Notes: generated from the letters alone by a model not told the origin. A stretch of DNA of 64,000 nt from Nonlabens antarcticus (GCF_015356755.1 NZ_JADFCO010000061.1:1-64000), one strand, 5' to 3'. Counted from the first letter of the stretch, positions 9,869 through 19,102 are shown. Made by a program: numbers and translations.

Positions 9869-11227
9869 ATGGAGTACCTATCTAATCTCATTTTTGCCGT
9901 TCTCCTTTTAGGAATGGTAGGCTTCTTTGCCATGAACATACGCAAGATGATACGCAACATCAAGTTGGGTAAAGAAGTAGATCGATCAGATCGCAAGAGT
10001 GAACGATGGGCACAGATGGCGCGAATTGCTTTAGGCCAATCTAAAATGGTAAGAAGACCTATTGCTGGATTTCTCCATGTGATCGTTTATGTAGGATTTG
10101 TTATTATCAACATTGAAGTTTTAGAGATCATCATTGATGGTTTAACAGGTCAACACCGCATTTTTTCTCCGTTTTTAGGTCCAGTTTATGACATTCTCAT
10201 AGCCACTTTTGAGATCCTCGCATTTTTAGTTTTGGTAAGTGTGATCGTTTTCTTGATCAGAAGAAACGTCCTGAAAATCCGCAGGTTTCTAGCTCGGGAG
10301 TTGAAAGGCTGGCCTAAAGATGATGCCAACTATATCCTATATTTTGAGGTTGTTCTAATGGGTTTGTTTTTAACCATGAACGCCACAGATCTTGCCATTC
10401 AACAAGGGGTTCAAGCGGGAACGTTTACAAGTGAAGCGGCGTTGCATTATGTCAACGCTGGGAGTTTTCCCATTAGCAGCTGGATGACACCCTGGTATTC
10501 AGGTCTTAGTTTTGATACACTACATATTATAGAGCGCACCTGCTGGTGGTTGCACATTGCGGGAATTTTAATTTTCTTGAATTACTTGTACTGGTCAAAG
10601 CACTTGCACATCATGCTTGCCTTTCCTAATGTATATCTAGCAAAACTAACTCCCAAGGGACAGTTTACTAATATGTCAGCCGTTACTGCAGAAGTAAAAT
10701 TAATGATGGATCCGGATGCTGACCCGTTTGCCGCTCCAGAGCCAGGAACCGAGGATGAAGTACCAGCCTCATTAGGAGCAAACGATATCTTTGATTTGAA
10801 TCAAGTACAGTTACTCAATGCCTACACGTGTACAGAATGTGGTCGTTGTACTGATGAATGTCCCGCAAATATTACCGGTAAATTATTGAGTCCACGTAAA
10901 ATCATGATGGATACTCGAGATCGTCTGGAAGAGGTAGGTGCTATAATTAATAAGGAGGGTAAATTTATCGATGACGGGAAGAAGCTGCTTAATGATTATG
11001 TGAGTCCGGAAGAATTGTGGGCGTGTACTACGTGCAACGCTTGTGTTGAGGCTTGTCCTATAGGTATTGATCCGCTTAGTATTATTATGGAGATGAGAAG
11101 GTATTTAGTACTAGAAAACAGTGCTGCGCCTACAGAGTTGAATGCGATGATGGGTAATATTGAGAACAACGGTGCGCCATGGCCTTATAATCAAATGGAC
11201 AGATTGAACTGGGCAAAAGAAAATTAA
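9869..11227 (+). CDS. Membrane-bound (Fe-S)-binding electron-transfer protein
   Basis: A 452-residue fusion. The first 250 residues hold four to five membrane segments with well-placed histidines (HVIVYVGF, WWLHIAGILIF, WSKHLHIML) and resemble the NarI/HdrE cytochrome b subunits. The C-terminal 130 residues carry two ferredoxin-type clusters, CTECGRCTDECP and CTTCNACVEACP. It probably links a quinone pool to a soluble partner, and the CCG-domain protein at 11782 is the obvious candidate. The stop overlaps the ATG of the next gene by one base, a sign of translational coupling. Substrate and direction of electron flow are unknown. Confidence 0.8.
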   Translation: MEYLSNLIFAVLLLGMVGFFAMNIRKMIRNIKLGKEVDRSDRKSERWAQMARIALGQSKMVRRPIAGFLHVIVYVGFVIINIEVLEIIIDGLTGQHRIFSPFLGPVYDILIATFEILAFLVLVSVIVFLIRRNVLKIRRFLARELKGWPKDDANYILYFEVVLMGLFLTMNATDLAIQQGVQAGTFTSEAALHYVNAGSFPISSWMTPWYSGLSFDTLHIIERTCWWLHIAGILIFLNYLYWSKHLHIMLAFPNVYLAKLTPKGQFTNMSAVTAEVKLMMDPDADPFAAPEPGTEDEVPASLGANDIFDLNQVQLLNAYTCTECGRCTDECPANITGKLLSPRKIMMDTRDRLEEVGAIINKEGKFIDDGKKLLNDYVSPEELWACTTCNACVEACPIGIDPLSIIMEMRRYLVLENSAAPTELNAMMGNIENNGAPWPYNQMDRLNWAKEN

Positions 11228-11661
11228 TGGAAGAGGAGATCGATTTAACAGCTGCCACAAATGAAGAAGGAGAAGCCATTAGTCCGATACTAGCTGACGG
11301 TGTTAAAAATTACTTGATTGATATTGACGGTACCATTACAGAAGATGTTCCTAATGAAGAGCCAGAGCGCATGGCAACCTGCAAGCCATTTTCTGATGCA
11401 CTAGCGACATTGAATGAATGGTATGAAGATGGTCATATTATCTGTTTTTTCACCTCACGTACGGAGGATCATAGAGAAGTTACAGAGACCTGGTTGAAAG
11501 AACACGGTTTCAAATATCATAGCTTATTAATGGGTAAACCTCGAGGCGGCAATTACCACTGGATAGACAATCACATGGTACGCGCCACACGTTACACCGG
11601 CGAGTTCACCCACTTGATTGAAAAGGAAGTCACTGTAGAAGTGTTTAAAAACCACAAATAA
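11227..11661 (+). CDS. Small HAD-family phosphatase-like protein
   Basis: A 144-residue HAD-fold protein. The nucleophile motif is LIDIDGTIT (DxD), followed by a motif II-like FFTSRTEDH and a C-terminal WIDNH that could supply the acidic motif. Homologues are often labelled phosphoheptose isomerase, but nothing here looks like a SIS isomerase fold. The gene overlaps the preceding Fe-S gene by one base and sits between two Fe-S genes, so it may act on or support that system. The substrate is unknown. Confidence 0.65.
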   Translation: MEEEIDLTAATNEEGEAISPILADGVKNYLIDIDGTITEDVPNEEPERMATCKPFSDALATLNEWYEDGHIICFFTSRTEDHREVTETWLKEHGFKYHSLLMGKPRGGNYHWIDNHMVRATRYTGEFTHLIEKEVTVEVFKNHK

Positions 11662-11673
11662 TTGAAACGAGTT

Positions 11674-11689
11674 CGCTTTCGCGAAAGCG
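11674..11689. repeat. CGCTTTCGCGAAAGCG palindrome, copy 3
   Basis: Perfect copy in the 120-bp spacer between the HAD gene and the CCG-domain gene. Confidence 0.95.
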
Positions 11690-11781
11690 GAAACCTATAA
11701 AATCACCTGCTTTTTAAAATCAATTAAGGAACGGGTTTAAGAATCACACCATTTGGGATTCATAATTTTGAAATAATAGAA

Positions 11782-12573
11782 ATGAGTGAAACAATAAAAG
11801 TACCAACAGTAGCGGAATTCATCGCGCAAGGCAAACAACCAGAAGTTCTCTTTTGGGTAGGATGCAGCGGTAGTTTTGATGATCGTTCTAAGAAAATAAC
11901 CAAAGCATTTGTCAAACTACTAAATAAAGCAGGTGTAGATTTTGCCGTTCTAGGAGCAGAAGAAAGCTGTACCGGTGATCCTGCAAAACGTGCCGGAAAC
12001 GAGTTCTTATTCCAGATGCAGGCGATGATGAACATTGAGGTGTTGAATGGGTATGAAATCAAACGAATAGTCACCGCCTGTCCGCATTGTTTTAATACTT
12101 TGAAGAATGAATATCCAGAACTGGGTGGAAGTTATGAAGTTATTCACCACACGTCATTCTTGAAAGATCTCATTGCTACAGGAAGGTTGACTATTGAAGG
12201 AGGAAAATTTAAAGGCAAGAAAATCACCTATCATGACCCTTGTTATTTAGGACGTGCAAATGAGATTTATGAAGCCCCACGGGAATTGATTGAAAAACTA
12301 GATGCGGCTTTAGTAGAAATGAAACGTAGCAAACGCAATGGATTATGTTGTGGTGCCGGTGGTGCTCAAATGTTCAAAGATGCTGAACCTGGTGATAAAG
12401 AGATCAATATAGAACGTACGGAAGAAGCTATAGACACTGGTGCAGATATTATTGCAGCCGCATGTCCATTCTGTAATACGATGATGAGTGATGGTATAAA
12501 AGGTTCTGATCAAGAAGGAAAAATTGAGGTTATGGATCTAGCGGAGTTGATTGCTAACGCGGACGATCTTTAA
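11782..12573 (+). CDS. CCG-domain (Fe-S)-binding protein, HdrB-like
   Basis: A 263-residue soluble protein with two cysteine-rich CCG-type domains. The first has VGCSGSFDD and ACPHCFNTLKNEYPEL; the second has HDPCYLGR, LCCGAGGAQMF and ACPFCNTMM. This arrangement is shared with heterodisulfide reductase HdrB, GlpC and glycolate oxidase GlcF, where the cysteines bind an unusual Fe-S cluster. It is the likely soluble partner of the membrane Fe-S protein at 9869. The start at 11782 gives a complete N-terminus (MSETIKVPTVAEF). Confidence 0.8.
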   Translation: MSETIKVPTVAEFIAQGKQPEVLFWVGCSGSFDDRSKKITKAFVKLLNKAGVDFAVLGAEESCTGDPAKRAGNEFLFQMQAMMNIEVLNGYEIKRIVTACPHCFNTLKNEYPELGGSYEVIHHTSFLKDLIATGRLTIEGGKFKGKKITYHDPCYLGRANEIYEAPRELIEKLDAALVEMKRSKRNGLCCGAGGAQMFKDAEPGDKEINIERTEEAIDTGADIIAAACPFCNTMMSDGIKGSDQEGKIEVMDLAELIANADDL

Positions 12574-12582
12574 AAAAAATGA

Positions 12583-12804
12583 ATGGGGATTCTTGCAACA
12601 AAAGAAAATAGGCTTAGTTTAAAGACGCGCATACTTTTTGTTATCATTGCCGTCATTTTGACTTCCTTGCTGGATATGAGCATCAGTTATTTTTACGATG
12701 AAGTTGCTATTGATTGGATAATCATTGTCAAGTCGGTAATTAAGAATCTTACCGTGTTTATTATAGTGTCGTATTTTTTCTTAAAACCAAAAAATTCCAA
12801 ATAG
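12583..12804 (+). CDS. Small two-segment membrane protein
   Basis: A 73-residue protein with two hydrophobic segments separated by an acidic loop (SYFYDEVAIDW) and a lysine-rich tail. It starts 9 bp after the CCG-domain gene. I do not recognise a family. The next open frame (12794-12997) has the same layout and looks like a tandem relative. Confidence 0.55.
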   Translation: MGILATKENRLSLKTRILFVIIAVILTSLLDMSISYFYDEVAIDWIIIVKSVIKNLTVFIIVSYFFLKPKNSK

Positions 12805-12997
12805 AATAGAAAAAAGACCTGTCAAATCTATAATCCTGACGGGAATAGCTGCGGGTTTGTTTTATGCCATTTTAATGTTAGGATGGGATTTCTATGATGA
12901 CGGAGTATTCAAAGTTTGGAAATTAATAGTTAATACCGTTTTTATCGGTGGATTCATTGGGTTCGCTTTTCAGAATAAAGTTACCAAAATAAAATAA
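12794..12997 (+). CDS. Probable second small membrane protein, start uncertain
   Basis: This open frame runs from a stop at 12782-12784 to TAA at 12995-12997 and encodes about 65 residues. It has two hydrophobic segments around an acidic loop (LGWDFYDDGVFKVWK) and a lysine-rich end, like the gene before it. No ATG occurs ahead of the first hydrophobic segment. Translation may start at the ATT of 12794, overlapping the previous stop, or the frame may be reached by a shift near the A run at 12810-12815. A sequencing or evolutionary frameshift is also possible. The start given is a guess. Confidence 0.4.
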   Translation: MPNRIEKRPVKSIILTGIAAGLFYAILMLGWDFYDDGVFKVWKLIVNTVFIGGFIGFAFQNKVTKIK

Positions 12998-13002
12998 TTT
13001 CA

Positions 13003-13485
13003 ATGCTAGTAGATTTTAAAGAACTTCCAGAAGAATCCAGAGTCTGGATTTATCAAGCTAATAGAACTTTTACCGAGGATGAAATAGCTTCATTGAAACC
13101 GCAGCTGGATTCATTTTTGAAAGAATGGACGGCTCATGGACAAGATTTGCAGGCTGGATATGATTTACCTTACAATAGATTTATTGTGTTAGGACTGGAT
13201 CAAACTGAGGCTAATGCAACTGGATGTTCCATTGATGCATCCGTACATTTCATTCAGGCACTGGAGAAAGAATTCAATATTGATCTGATGGATAAAATGA
13301 ATGTCTCATTCAAAAACGGACCTTACGTCGCCTATAAGGATCTAGCCGACTTCCGTAAAATGGCGAAGGCAAAATCGGTTTCTGCGAACACCATTGTATT
13401 CAATAATCTTGTGCAAACAGTAGGGGAGTACAAGGAATACTGGGAAGTGCCTGCTTCTGAAAGCTGGCATAAAAGATTCTTCTAG
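13003..13485 (+). CDS. Conserved Bacteroidota protein often labelled ABC transporter ATPase
   Basis: A 160-residue soluble protein whose homologues carry the label ABC transporter ATPase. No Walker A, signature or Walker B motif is visible, so that label is not supported. Recognisable conserved parts are an N-terminal WIYQANRTFTEDE, a central GCSIDASVHFIQALE with one cysteine, and a C-terminal ESWHKRFF. It lies 5 bp after the small membrane genes, at the end of the run that began with the MlaD-like gene, and is closed by a hairpin terminator. Function unknown. Confidence 0.65.
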   Translation: MLVDFKELPEESRVWIYQANRTFTEDEIASLKPQLDSFLKEWTAHGQDLQAGYDLPYNRFIVLGLDQTEANATGCSIDASVHFIQALEKEFNIDLMDKMNVSFKNGPYVAYKDLADFRKMAKAKSVSANTIVFNNLVQTVGEYKEYWEVPASESWHKRFF

Positions 13486-13510
13486 AGTTGAAACCTACTT
13501 TATAAATAAA

Positions 13511-13538
13511 AAAATCCTACATGAGAATGCAGGATTTT
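13511..13538. terminator. Bidirectional hairpin terminator
   Basis: A 12-bp stem (AAAATCCTACAT against ATGCAGGATTTT, one mismatch) with a GAGA loop, flanked by A and T runs. It separates two convergent genes. Confidence 0.8.
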
Positions 13539-13557
13539 AATTTTGGAAGTGTTTCAC

Positions 13558-14109
13558 TTATAGAGAAGGATCGATTTTAGCATCAAACTTCATCTTCAAA
13601 GTTACCTTTAAATTTGTAGCATCTTGAGTGCTTTTAAATTTCACAACTAACTTTAAACTCTCTGATTTTGCATAATCATCTATGTACAAATCATCAGTTG
13701 TACTTAGCTCCATAGTTGTAACGCCGTTAGGAACATTGTCTAGGGTTGCAACTTCTTTGTAGGGCAAATCATCCGTTTTAATTCCTAGGGTTACTGAGTC
13801 AATAAAATCAAAGTTATCTTGGTCATCTGCACTTACGAGTTCAATATCCAGATCTTCCAATTCGATTTCTTTAACCTGATTTAAAACTTCGTCAGTTCCT
13901 AATTCATCTTCAATTAGCTGGCGCAGATCCAGGCTAGTTTCTATAGGAATGGCAAATATATTGATCGGTAGATAATCAACGCTTAAATCTGCATTTGCAG
14001 GAATATCACTTACCGTTCTCAAGCGGTCCAATAAATCGTCGTCCTCGCTACAAGAGTTGAATAATGCAGCGAATAAAATCAGGGGTAATACTAAAAATTT
14101 CTTGTTCAT
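13558..14109 (-). CDS. Exported lipoprotein of unknown function
   Basis: A 183-residue lipoprotein. The signal peptide ends in the lipobox FNSC, followed by SEDDD, the acidic +2 region common in surface-directed Bacteroidota lipoproteins. The mature part is strand-rich and acidic with no known catalytic motif. It is monocistronic with its own AT-rich upstream region. Confidence 0.65.
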   Translation of the reverse strand: MNKKFLVLPLILFAALFNSCSEDDDLLDRLRTVSDIPANADLSVDYLPINIFAIPIETSLDLRQLIEDELGTDEVLNQVKEIELEDLDIELVSADDQDNFDFIDSVTLGIKTDDLPYKEVATLDNVPNGVTTMELSTTDDLYIDDYAKSESLKLVVKFKSTQDATNLKVTLKMKFDAKIDPSL

Positions 14110-14390
14110 AATAGGGTTTATTTTTCTGTAAAGAACCGTAATTAAATCAGTTGAAATCCTTAGAAATCCGTTAATAATTGATGCCGAATTGCTAATGTAT
14201 TCTCAAAAATTTAGAGCTTTAAAAATCCTAAAAAGCCTAGGATATTGATATGCAAATGATTAACAAACTAGTTAAAAATCAAGGTTTATTTTGGCCTTAT
14301 TTCAAGATAAGCCAACTGCATTTTCTCTATATTTCGGTTAAGGGAACGATTCTTGTTTTTTCTAGCAAACAAGCCATTTTTTAGATTATT

Positions 14391-17309
14391 ATGATGAAGC
14401 ATATGTACTGGTTGTTTATTGTTTTTGCTTTCGCGAAAGCGAACTCCCAACAATCCACAAACCCACTAGCCACGACTGATTTTGAAGCTCAGAAAATATG
14501 GGTGGACAGTGTCTATAAATCTTTGTCCCAAGAAGAACGCATCGGGCAATTATTTATGGTGGATTTATTTTCTAGTAAGGAAATGTCACGCATCTCCAAA
14601 GTTCGTAAATTGGTAGAGCAACAAAAAATAGGCGGGATCATATTTTCTAAAGGTGGCCCGGTACAGCAAGCATTATTAACGAACGAATTACAGTCAAAAT
14701 CTAAAACGCCATTAATGATCGCCATGGATGCTGAATGGGGTCTTGCCATGCGGTTAGATAGTGTTTATGCATTCCCATGGAACATGACGTTAGGGGCTGC
14801 CAGAAAATCTACCAGCAGTTATGAAGTAGGGAAACGTATAGGAGAACACTCAAAAAGGCTGGGAGTGCATATGAATTTTGCGCCCGTTGTAGATATCAAT
14901 ACGAACTCTAAAAATCCCATCATCGGGAACCGCAGTTTTGGAGAAGATAGAGAGAATGTAACTCAAAAAGCATATGCATTCATGAAGGGAATGCAGAGCA
15001 CAGGAACGCTCGCGAGTGCTAAACATTTCCCGGGTCACGGCGATACAGATCAAGACAGCCATAAAGTTTTACCTACCGTCGATTTTACGGCAAAGCGCAT
15101 CGACAGCATTGAATTATATCCATACCGTAGATTGATTGATCATGGTCTTGCGAGCGTCATGGTGGCCCATTTAAATATTCCCAGTTTAGAGTCTCGTTCT
15201 GGATACCCATCAAGTATCAGTAAAAAGATAGTAACTGATCTGCTCAAGGATAAGATGCAGTTTGAAGGACTAATTTTTACGGATGCTTTGAATATGAAAG
15301 GTGCGAGCAATTTTAGCAAGCCTGGCGATATCGATCTTGCCGCTTTTAAAGCCGGTAATGATATCCTATTGATTTCTGAAGATATTCCTACTGCAATGGC
15401 AAAGATCAAGGCAGCCATGAAAAGTGGTGAAATCACTAATGAACGACTAGAATACAGCGTTCGTAAAATATTGATGGCAAAATATAAAGTGGGTTTAAAT
15501 AATTATAAACCTATAGAAACTAAAGACCTTGTAAAGGATCTTTCTACAGAAGCTGATGATATTGTATATGAAGCTGCGATGGAGCAGGCGATTACTTTAA
15601 TTAAGAATGAGAAGAAGATTTTACCGATTCGAGATTTGGAAACTAAGAAAATCGCCTACGTACAGTTAGGAGATGATTCCGGCGTTGTGTTTTTAAAAGA
15701 ATTGAATAAATATGCAAAGGTTGATCAACTCATATCTGATGATCTGAAAACGATGCTCAACTTATTATCTGAGTATAACACAGTGATTATAGGTGCTCAT
15801 CGCAGCAATGAAAACCCGTGGAAATCTTATCAATTGACTGCTAGAGAACTCACCATGTTATCTGAGATCAGTAAAAAGCATAGAGTAATTTTTGATGCCT
15901 TTGTCAATCCTTATATGCTTGCACAGTTGAAGAATACTGGTAATATTGAGGCGATTGTTATGTCTTATCAAAATAGTGTCTGGAGTCAAGAGCTGAGCGC
16001 TCAAATGATCTTTGGAGCCCGATCTTTTGACGGAAGACTACCAGTTTCAGCAGGTAAATTTGACGTTGGTGACGGTATCAGTCTAGAAGGAATTAACCGG
16101 CTGTCCTATGGTCACACACCAGCAAGTGTAGGTATGAATGCTGCGATTCTTTCCAAAATTGATTCTATCGCAAAATTTACTATTGATGGCAAAGGAGCCC
16201 CTGGTATGCAAATTTTAATAGCCCGCAAGGGTAAAGTAATATTTGATAAAGTGTATGGCGGTCACACTTATGGTAAAGATGATCCCGTACAGCCTACAGA
16301 CTTATATGACATTGCATCAATAACAAAAATTCTAGCAACACTGCCACTTCTCATGGAGCTAGAAGATCGTAAGGTGTTGTCACTAGATGAACCGCTGGGT
16401 AAATTTGATAAAAAATTTAAATCTACTAATAAGTCTGAAATCACGGTAAAGGAAATGCTATCTCATTATGCCAGATTGAAGCCCTGGATTCCATTTTATA
16501 AGTACACCCTTGACACTTTAGACGGTATGCCTTTACCAGAGTTTTACTCAAAGACAAGGAGCAAAAAGTATCCCACTGAAGTTGCAGATCATCTTTATGC
16601 CAGCTCAATAGTACAAGACACAATTTTAAACCGAATTGCAAGTAGCGATTTACTGACAAAACTAAGATACAAATACAGCGATTTGCCCTATTACATATTC
16701 AAAGACTATATAGAAGGCTATTATAAAAAGAACCTGGATGAGTTGACACAGGATCACTTTTATGAAAGCATGGGAATGACACACACAGGATATTTACCGC
16801 TCAAAAGATTTCCTAAGAATCAAATTGCACCTACAGAAAACGACCTTGTATTTAGAAAACAACAAATACAGGGTTATGTCCATGATCAAGGTGCGGCAAT
16901 GCAGGGGGGAATAGGTGGCCATGCAGGAATTTTTTCTACCGCAAACGATGTGGCCAAAATGATGCAAATGTATCTTCAAAAAGGTACGTATGGTGGGAAG
17001 ACTTATTTTAAATCTTCCACATTTGATAAGTTTAACCATCGGTATTATGCTAATGATGACGTACGTCGTGGTATAGGTCTGGATAAACCTTCTTTAGATA
17101 ATGTGGGAAACACCTGCAACTGTGCGAGCGATTCTAGCTTTGGTCACAGTGGATTCACGGGAGCTTTTACATGGGCAGATCCTGAGGAAGAGTTGGTTTA
17201 CGTATTCTTGTCAAACCGGGTCTATCCTGATGCAGACAACCGTTTTATAATTAACCAAAACATACGGACCAATATTCAACAAATAATTTATGACTCGATC
17301 ATTAAATAA
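14391..17309 (+). CDS. Exported GH3 glycosidase fused to a serine hydrolase
   Basis: A 972-residue exported fusion. Residues of about 30-570 are glycoside hydrolase family 3 of the NagZ type: KHFPGHGDTDQDSH at 211-224 supplies the Asp-His acid/base pair specific to beta-N-acetylglucosaminidases, and D298 in IFTDALNMKG is the expected nucleophile. Residues of about 585-970 are a class C beta-lactamase-like serine hydrolase with S643-x-x-K646, a YSD tyrosine motif and HSG. Together these suggest recycling or degradation of peptidoglycan or other GlcNAc-containing glycans in the periplasm. The bshA gene follows 12 bp later. Palindrome copy 4 lies in the signal peptide. Confidence 0.85.
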   Translation: MMKHMYWLFIVFAFAKANSQQSTNPLATTDFEAQKIWVDSVYKSLSQEERIGQLFMVDLFSSKEMSRISKVRKLVEQQKIGGIIFSKGGPVQQALLTNELQSKSKTPLMIAMDAEWGLAMRLDSVYAFPWNMTLGAARKSTSSYEVGKRIGEHSKRLGVHMNFAPVVDINTNSKNPIIGNRSFGEDRENVTQKAYAFMKGMQSTGTLASAKHFPGHGDTDQDSHKVLPTVDFTAKRIDSIELYPYRRLIDHGLASVMVAHLNIPSLESRSGYPSSISKKIVTDLLKDKMQFEGLIFTDALNMKGASNFSKPGDIDLAAFKAGNDILLISEDIPTAMAKIKAAMKSGEITNERLEYSVRKILMAKYKVGLNNYKPIETKDLVKDLSTEADDIVYEAAMEQAITLIKNEKKILPIRDLETKKIAYVQLGDDSGVVFLKELNKYAKVDQLISDDLKTMLNLLSEYNTVIIGAHRSNENPWKSYQLTARELTMLSEISKKHRVIFDAFVNPYMLAQLKNTGNIEAIVMSYQNSVWSQELSAQMIFGARSFDGRLPVSAGKFDVGDGISLEGINRLSYGHTPASVGMNAAILSKIDSIAKFTIDGKGAPGMQILIARKGKVIFDKVYGGHTYGKDDPVQPTDLYDIASITKILATLPLLMELEDRKVLSLDEPLGKFDKKFKSTNKSEITVKEMLSHYARLKPWIPFYKYTLDTLDGMPLPEFYSKTRSKKYPTEVADHLYASSIVQDTILNRIASSDLLTKLRYKYSDLPYYIFKDYIEGYYKKNLDELTQDHFYESMGMTHTGYLPLKRFPKNQIAPTENDLVFRKQQIQGYVHDQGAAMQGGIGGHAGIFSTANDVAKMMQMYLQKGTYGGKTYFKSSTFDKFNHRYYANDDVRRGIGLDKPSLDNVGNTCNCASDSSFGHSGFTGAFTWADPEEELVYVFLSNRVYPDADNRFIINQNIRTNIQQIIYDSIIK
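14426..14441. repeat. CGCTTTCGCGAAAGCG palindrome, copy 4 (15 of 16)
   Basis: One mismatch at the first base. It lies inside the signal peptide of the GH3 fusion gene and reads AFAKA. Confidence 0.9.
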
Positions 17310-17321
17310 AAGAAAGGTTTT

Positions 17322-18446
17322 ATGAAAATTGCAATTGTGTGTTATCCTACTTTCGGAGGTAGTGGAGTAGTGGCAACCATGCTAGGTACAGCGCTGGCAC
17401 ATCGTGGCCATGAGGTACATTTTGTTACCTATAAAATGCCAGTGCGATTAGAGTTGCTTTCTCAGAAAATTTATTTTCACGAGGTAGATGTCGAGGAATA
17501 TCCGTTGTTTCACTACCAGCCTTACGACCTTGCTTTGAGTAGTAAACTGGTCAACGTGGTTCAAGAATATGGCATTGATATTTTGCACGTTCATTATGCG
17601 ATACCGCATGCTTATGCCGGTTATATGGCGCAACAGATGCTAGCAGATCTTGGTATTAAATTACCTATGGTGACCACCCTGCATGGAACAGATATAACCC
17701 TAGTAGGAAATCATCCAGGATATAAACCGTCGGTTACATTTAGTATCAATCACAGTGATGTGGTCACATCAGTTTCTGACAGTCTTAAAAAAGATACTCT
17801 AGATTTATTTGATATTAGAAAGGAAATTGATGTCGTTCCCAACTTTATTGATATGTCCCTTTACAAAACAGAATTCAATGATTGCGATAGGTCTGTGATG
17901 GCATTTCCTCAAGAACGCATCATTACCCACATTAGTAATATGCGTCCCGTGAAGCGTATTACAGATATCATCAAGATATTTGAAATTGTTCAAAAGGAAG
18001 TTCCCAGCGTTCTAATTATGGTAGGTGACGGTCCAGAGCGTGCTGAAGCCGAAGAATATGCTCGCAGTCGCAAGTTGCAATTGAGTATTAAATGGCTAGG
18101 TAACAGTACAGAAATTGACAGAATTCTTTGCTTTTCAGACTTGTTTGTATTGCCGTCTGAAAAAGAAAGTTTTGGACTTGCAGCCCTAGAAGCAATGGCA
18201 AACCGCACGCCTGTCGTTTCTTCAAATACTGGTGGATTACCAGAAGTTAATGAGGATGGGGTTACAGGTTTTACCAGCGATGTCGGCAATGTTGAAGAAA
18301 TGGCACAGAATGCCATAAAAATATTGAAGAACGATGATGTGTTGAACGGGTTTAAAAAAGCCGCTTTCGCGAAAGCGGAACAATTTGACATTAACCTTAT
18401 CATCCCACAATATGAAGCGCTATACCAGCGGGTTTTAGAGGAATAA
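17322..18446 (+). CDS. bshA: N-acetyl-alpha-D-glucosaminyl L-malate synthase
   Basis: A 374-residue GT4 glycosyltransferase for the first step of bacillithiol synthesis, joining GlcNAc from UDP-GlcNAc to L-malate. The N-terminal CYPTFGGSGVVATMLG and the C-terminal EKESFGLAALEAMA nucleotide-sugar motif match BshA. The length is normal for the family. It is 12 bp behind the GH3 fusion gene and probably shares its transcript. bshB and bshC are not in this window. Bacillithiol is the expected low-molecular-weight thiol, and its persulfide is a plausible substrate of the CstB-like protein at 55119. Palindrome copy 5 lies near the C-terminus. Confidence 0.9.
   Translation: MKIAIVCYPTFGGSGVVATMLGTALAHRGHEVHFVTYKMPVRLELLSQKIYFHEVDVEEYPLFHYQPYDLALSSKLVNVVQEYGIDILHVHYAIPHAYAGYMAQQMLADLGIKLPMVTTLHGTDITLVGNHPGYKPSVTFSINHSDVVTSVSDSLKKDTLDLFDIRKEIDVVPNFIDMSLYKTEFNDCDRSVMAFPQERIITHISNMRPVKRITDIIKIFEIVQKEVPSVLIMVGDGPERAEAEEYARSRKLQLSIKWLGNSTEIDRILCFSDLFVLPSEKESFGLAALEAMANRTPVVSSNTGGLPEVNEDGVTGFTSDVGNVEEMAQNAIKILKNDDVLNGFKKAAFAKAEQFDINLIIPQYEALYQRVLEE
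18362..18377. repeat. CGCTTTCGCGAAAGCG palindrome, copy 5
   Basis: Perfect copy inside bshA, reading AFAKA in a C-terminal helix. Confidence 0.95.
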
Positions 18447-18468
18447 TAATCGTGCATTGTGAGCAAAA

Positions 18469-18494
18469 AAAAGCGACCTAAATAGGTCGCTTTT
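18469..18494. terminator. Bidirectional hairpin terminator
   Basis: A perfect 12-bp stem, AAAAGCGACCTA against TAGGTCGCTTTT, with a 2-nt spacer, between convergent bshA and the barrel gene. Confidence 0.85.
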
Positions 18495-18513
18495 CATTTG
18501 TATGATAAAATTA

Positions 18514-19014
18514 CTAGAATTGGTAACGGACACCTAAAGCTATATCAAGCTCTAAATCATCACGATAATCTGCAAAATAAATTTCTGGACGAACATCTAG
18601 CGATAAAATCAATGGAATGTCAAAGTTATATTCAATACCTACTTGACCTGCTGCAAAAATAAAGATTTCGCTATCATCATAATCATCATTGTTAGGTCCA
18701 CGGAAGTCATCATCAAAATCAATACTACCTAGTCCACCACCTACACCTGCGTACCAATTGAAACCACCTTCAATGTTCCATAACCATTGATAAACACCAG
18801 TTACTTTAAATGCATCAAAACGATTTCCAGTTTCAATTCCTAGGTCTACTTCTAATCTGTTGTTACCGCCTAAGGCACGTTGATAAGAAATTTCAGTTCC
18901 TAAGCCATCGCCATCTCCTATTCTTAATCCAATTGCGTTATCAGCAATTTCTTGAGCTTGCATTGATAGAGAAGCACCTAAGGCTAGTGCGAGAGTAAAT
19001 ATTAATTTTTTCAT
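18514..19014 (-). CDS. Small outer-membrane beta-barrel protein
   Basis: A 166-residue exported protein. A signal peptide ending SMQAQE is followed by about eight amphipathic strands and a C-terminal GVRYQF, the aromatic end typical of outer-membrane barrels. An acidic loop (FDDDFRGPNNDDYDDSE) is probably surface exposed. It resembles OmpW/OmpX-size porin-like proteins, but no specific role is recognisable. Confidence 0.65.
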   Translation of the reverse strand: MKKLIFTLALALGASLSMQAQEIADNAIGLRIGDGDGLGTEISYQRALGGNNRLEVDLGIETGNRFDAFKVTGVYQWLWNIEGGFNWYAGVGGGLGSIDFDDDFRGPNNDDYDDSEIFIFAAGQVGIEYNFDIPLILSLDVRPEIYFADYRDDLELDIALGVRYQF

Positions 19015-19102
19015 AGTGTAAGTTTAGGTTACAAATATGTAAACATAAAGCATAGCTAATACCTTAGGTTTTGTTAATAATGAAAGGTGGTTCACCGTTC
19101 AC

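Noticed and set aside
9475-9996. Long minus-strand open frame opposite the MlaD-like gene
   Set aside because: It is antisense to two well-supported genes and shows no family features.
13003-13485. ABC ATPase annotation
   Set aside because: No Walker A, Walker B or signature motif in 160 residues.
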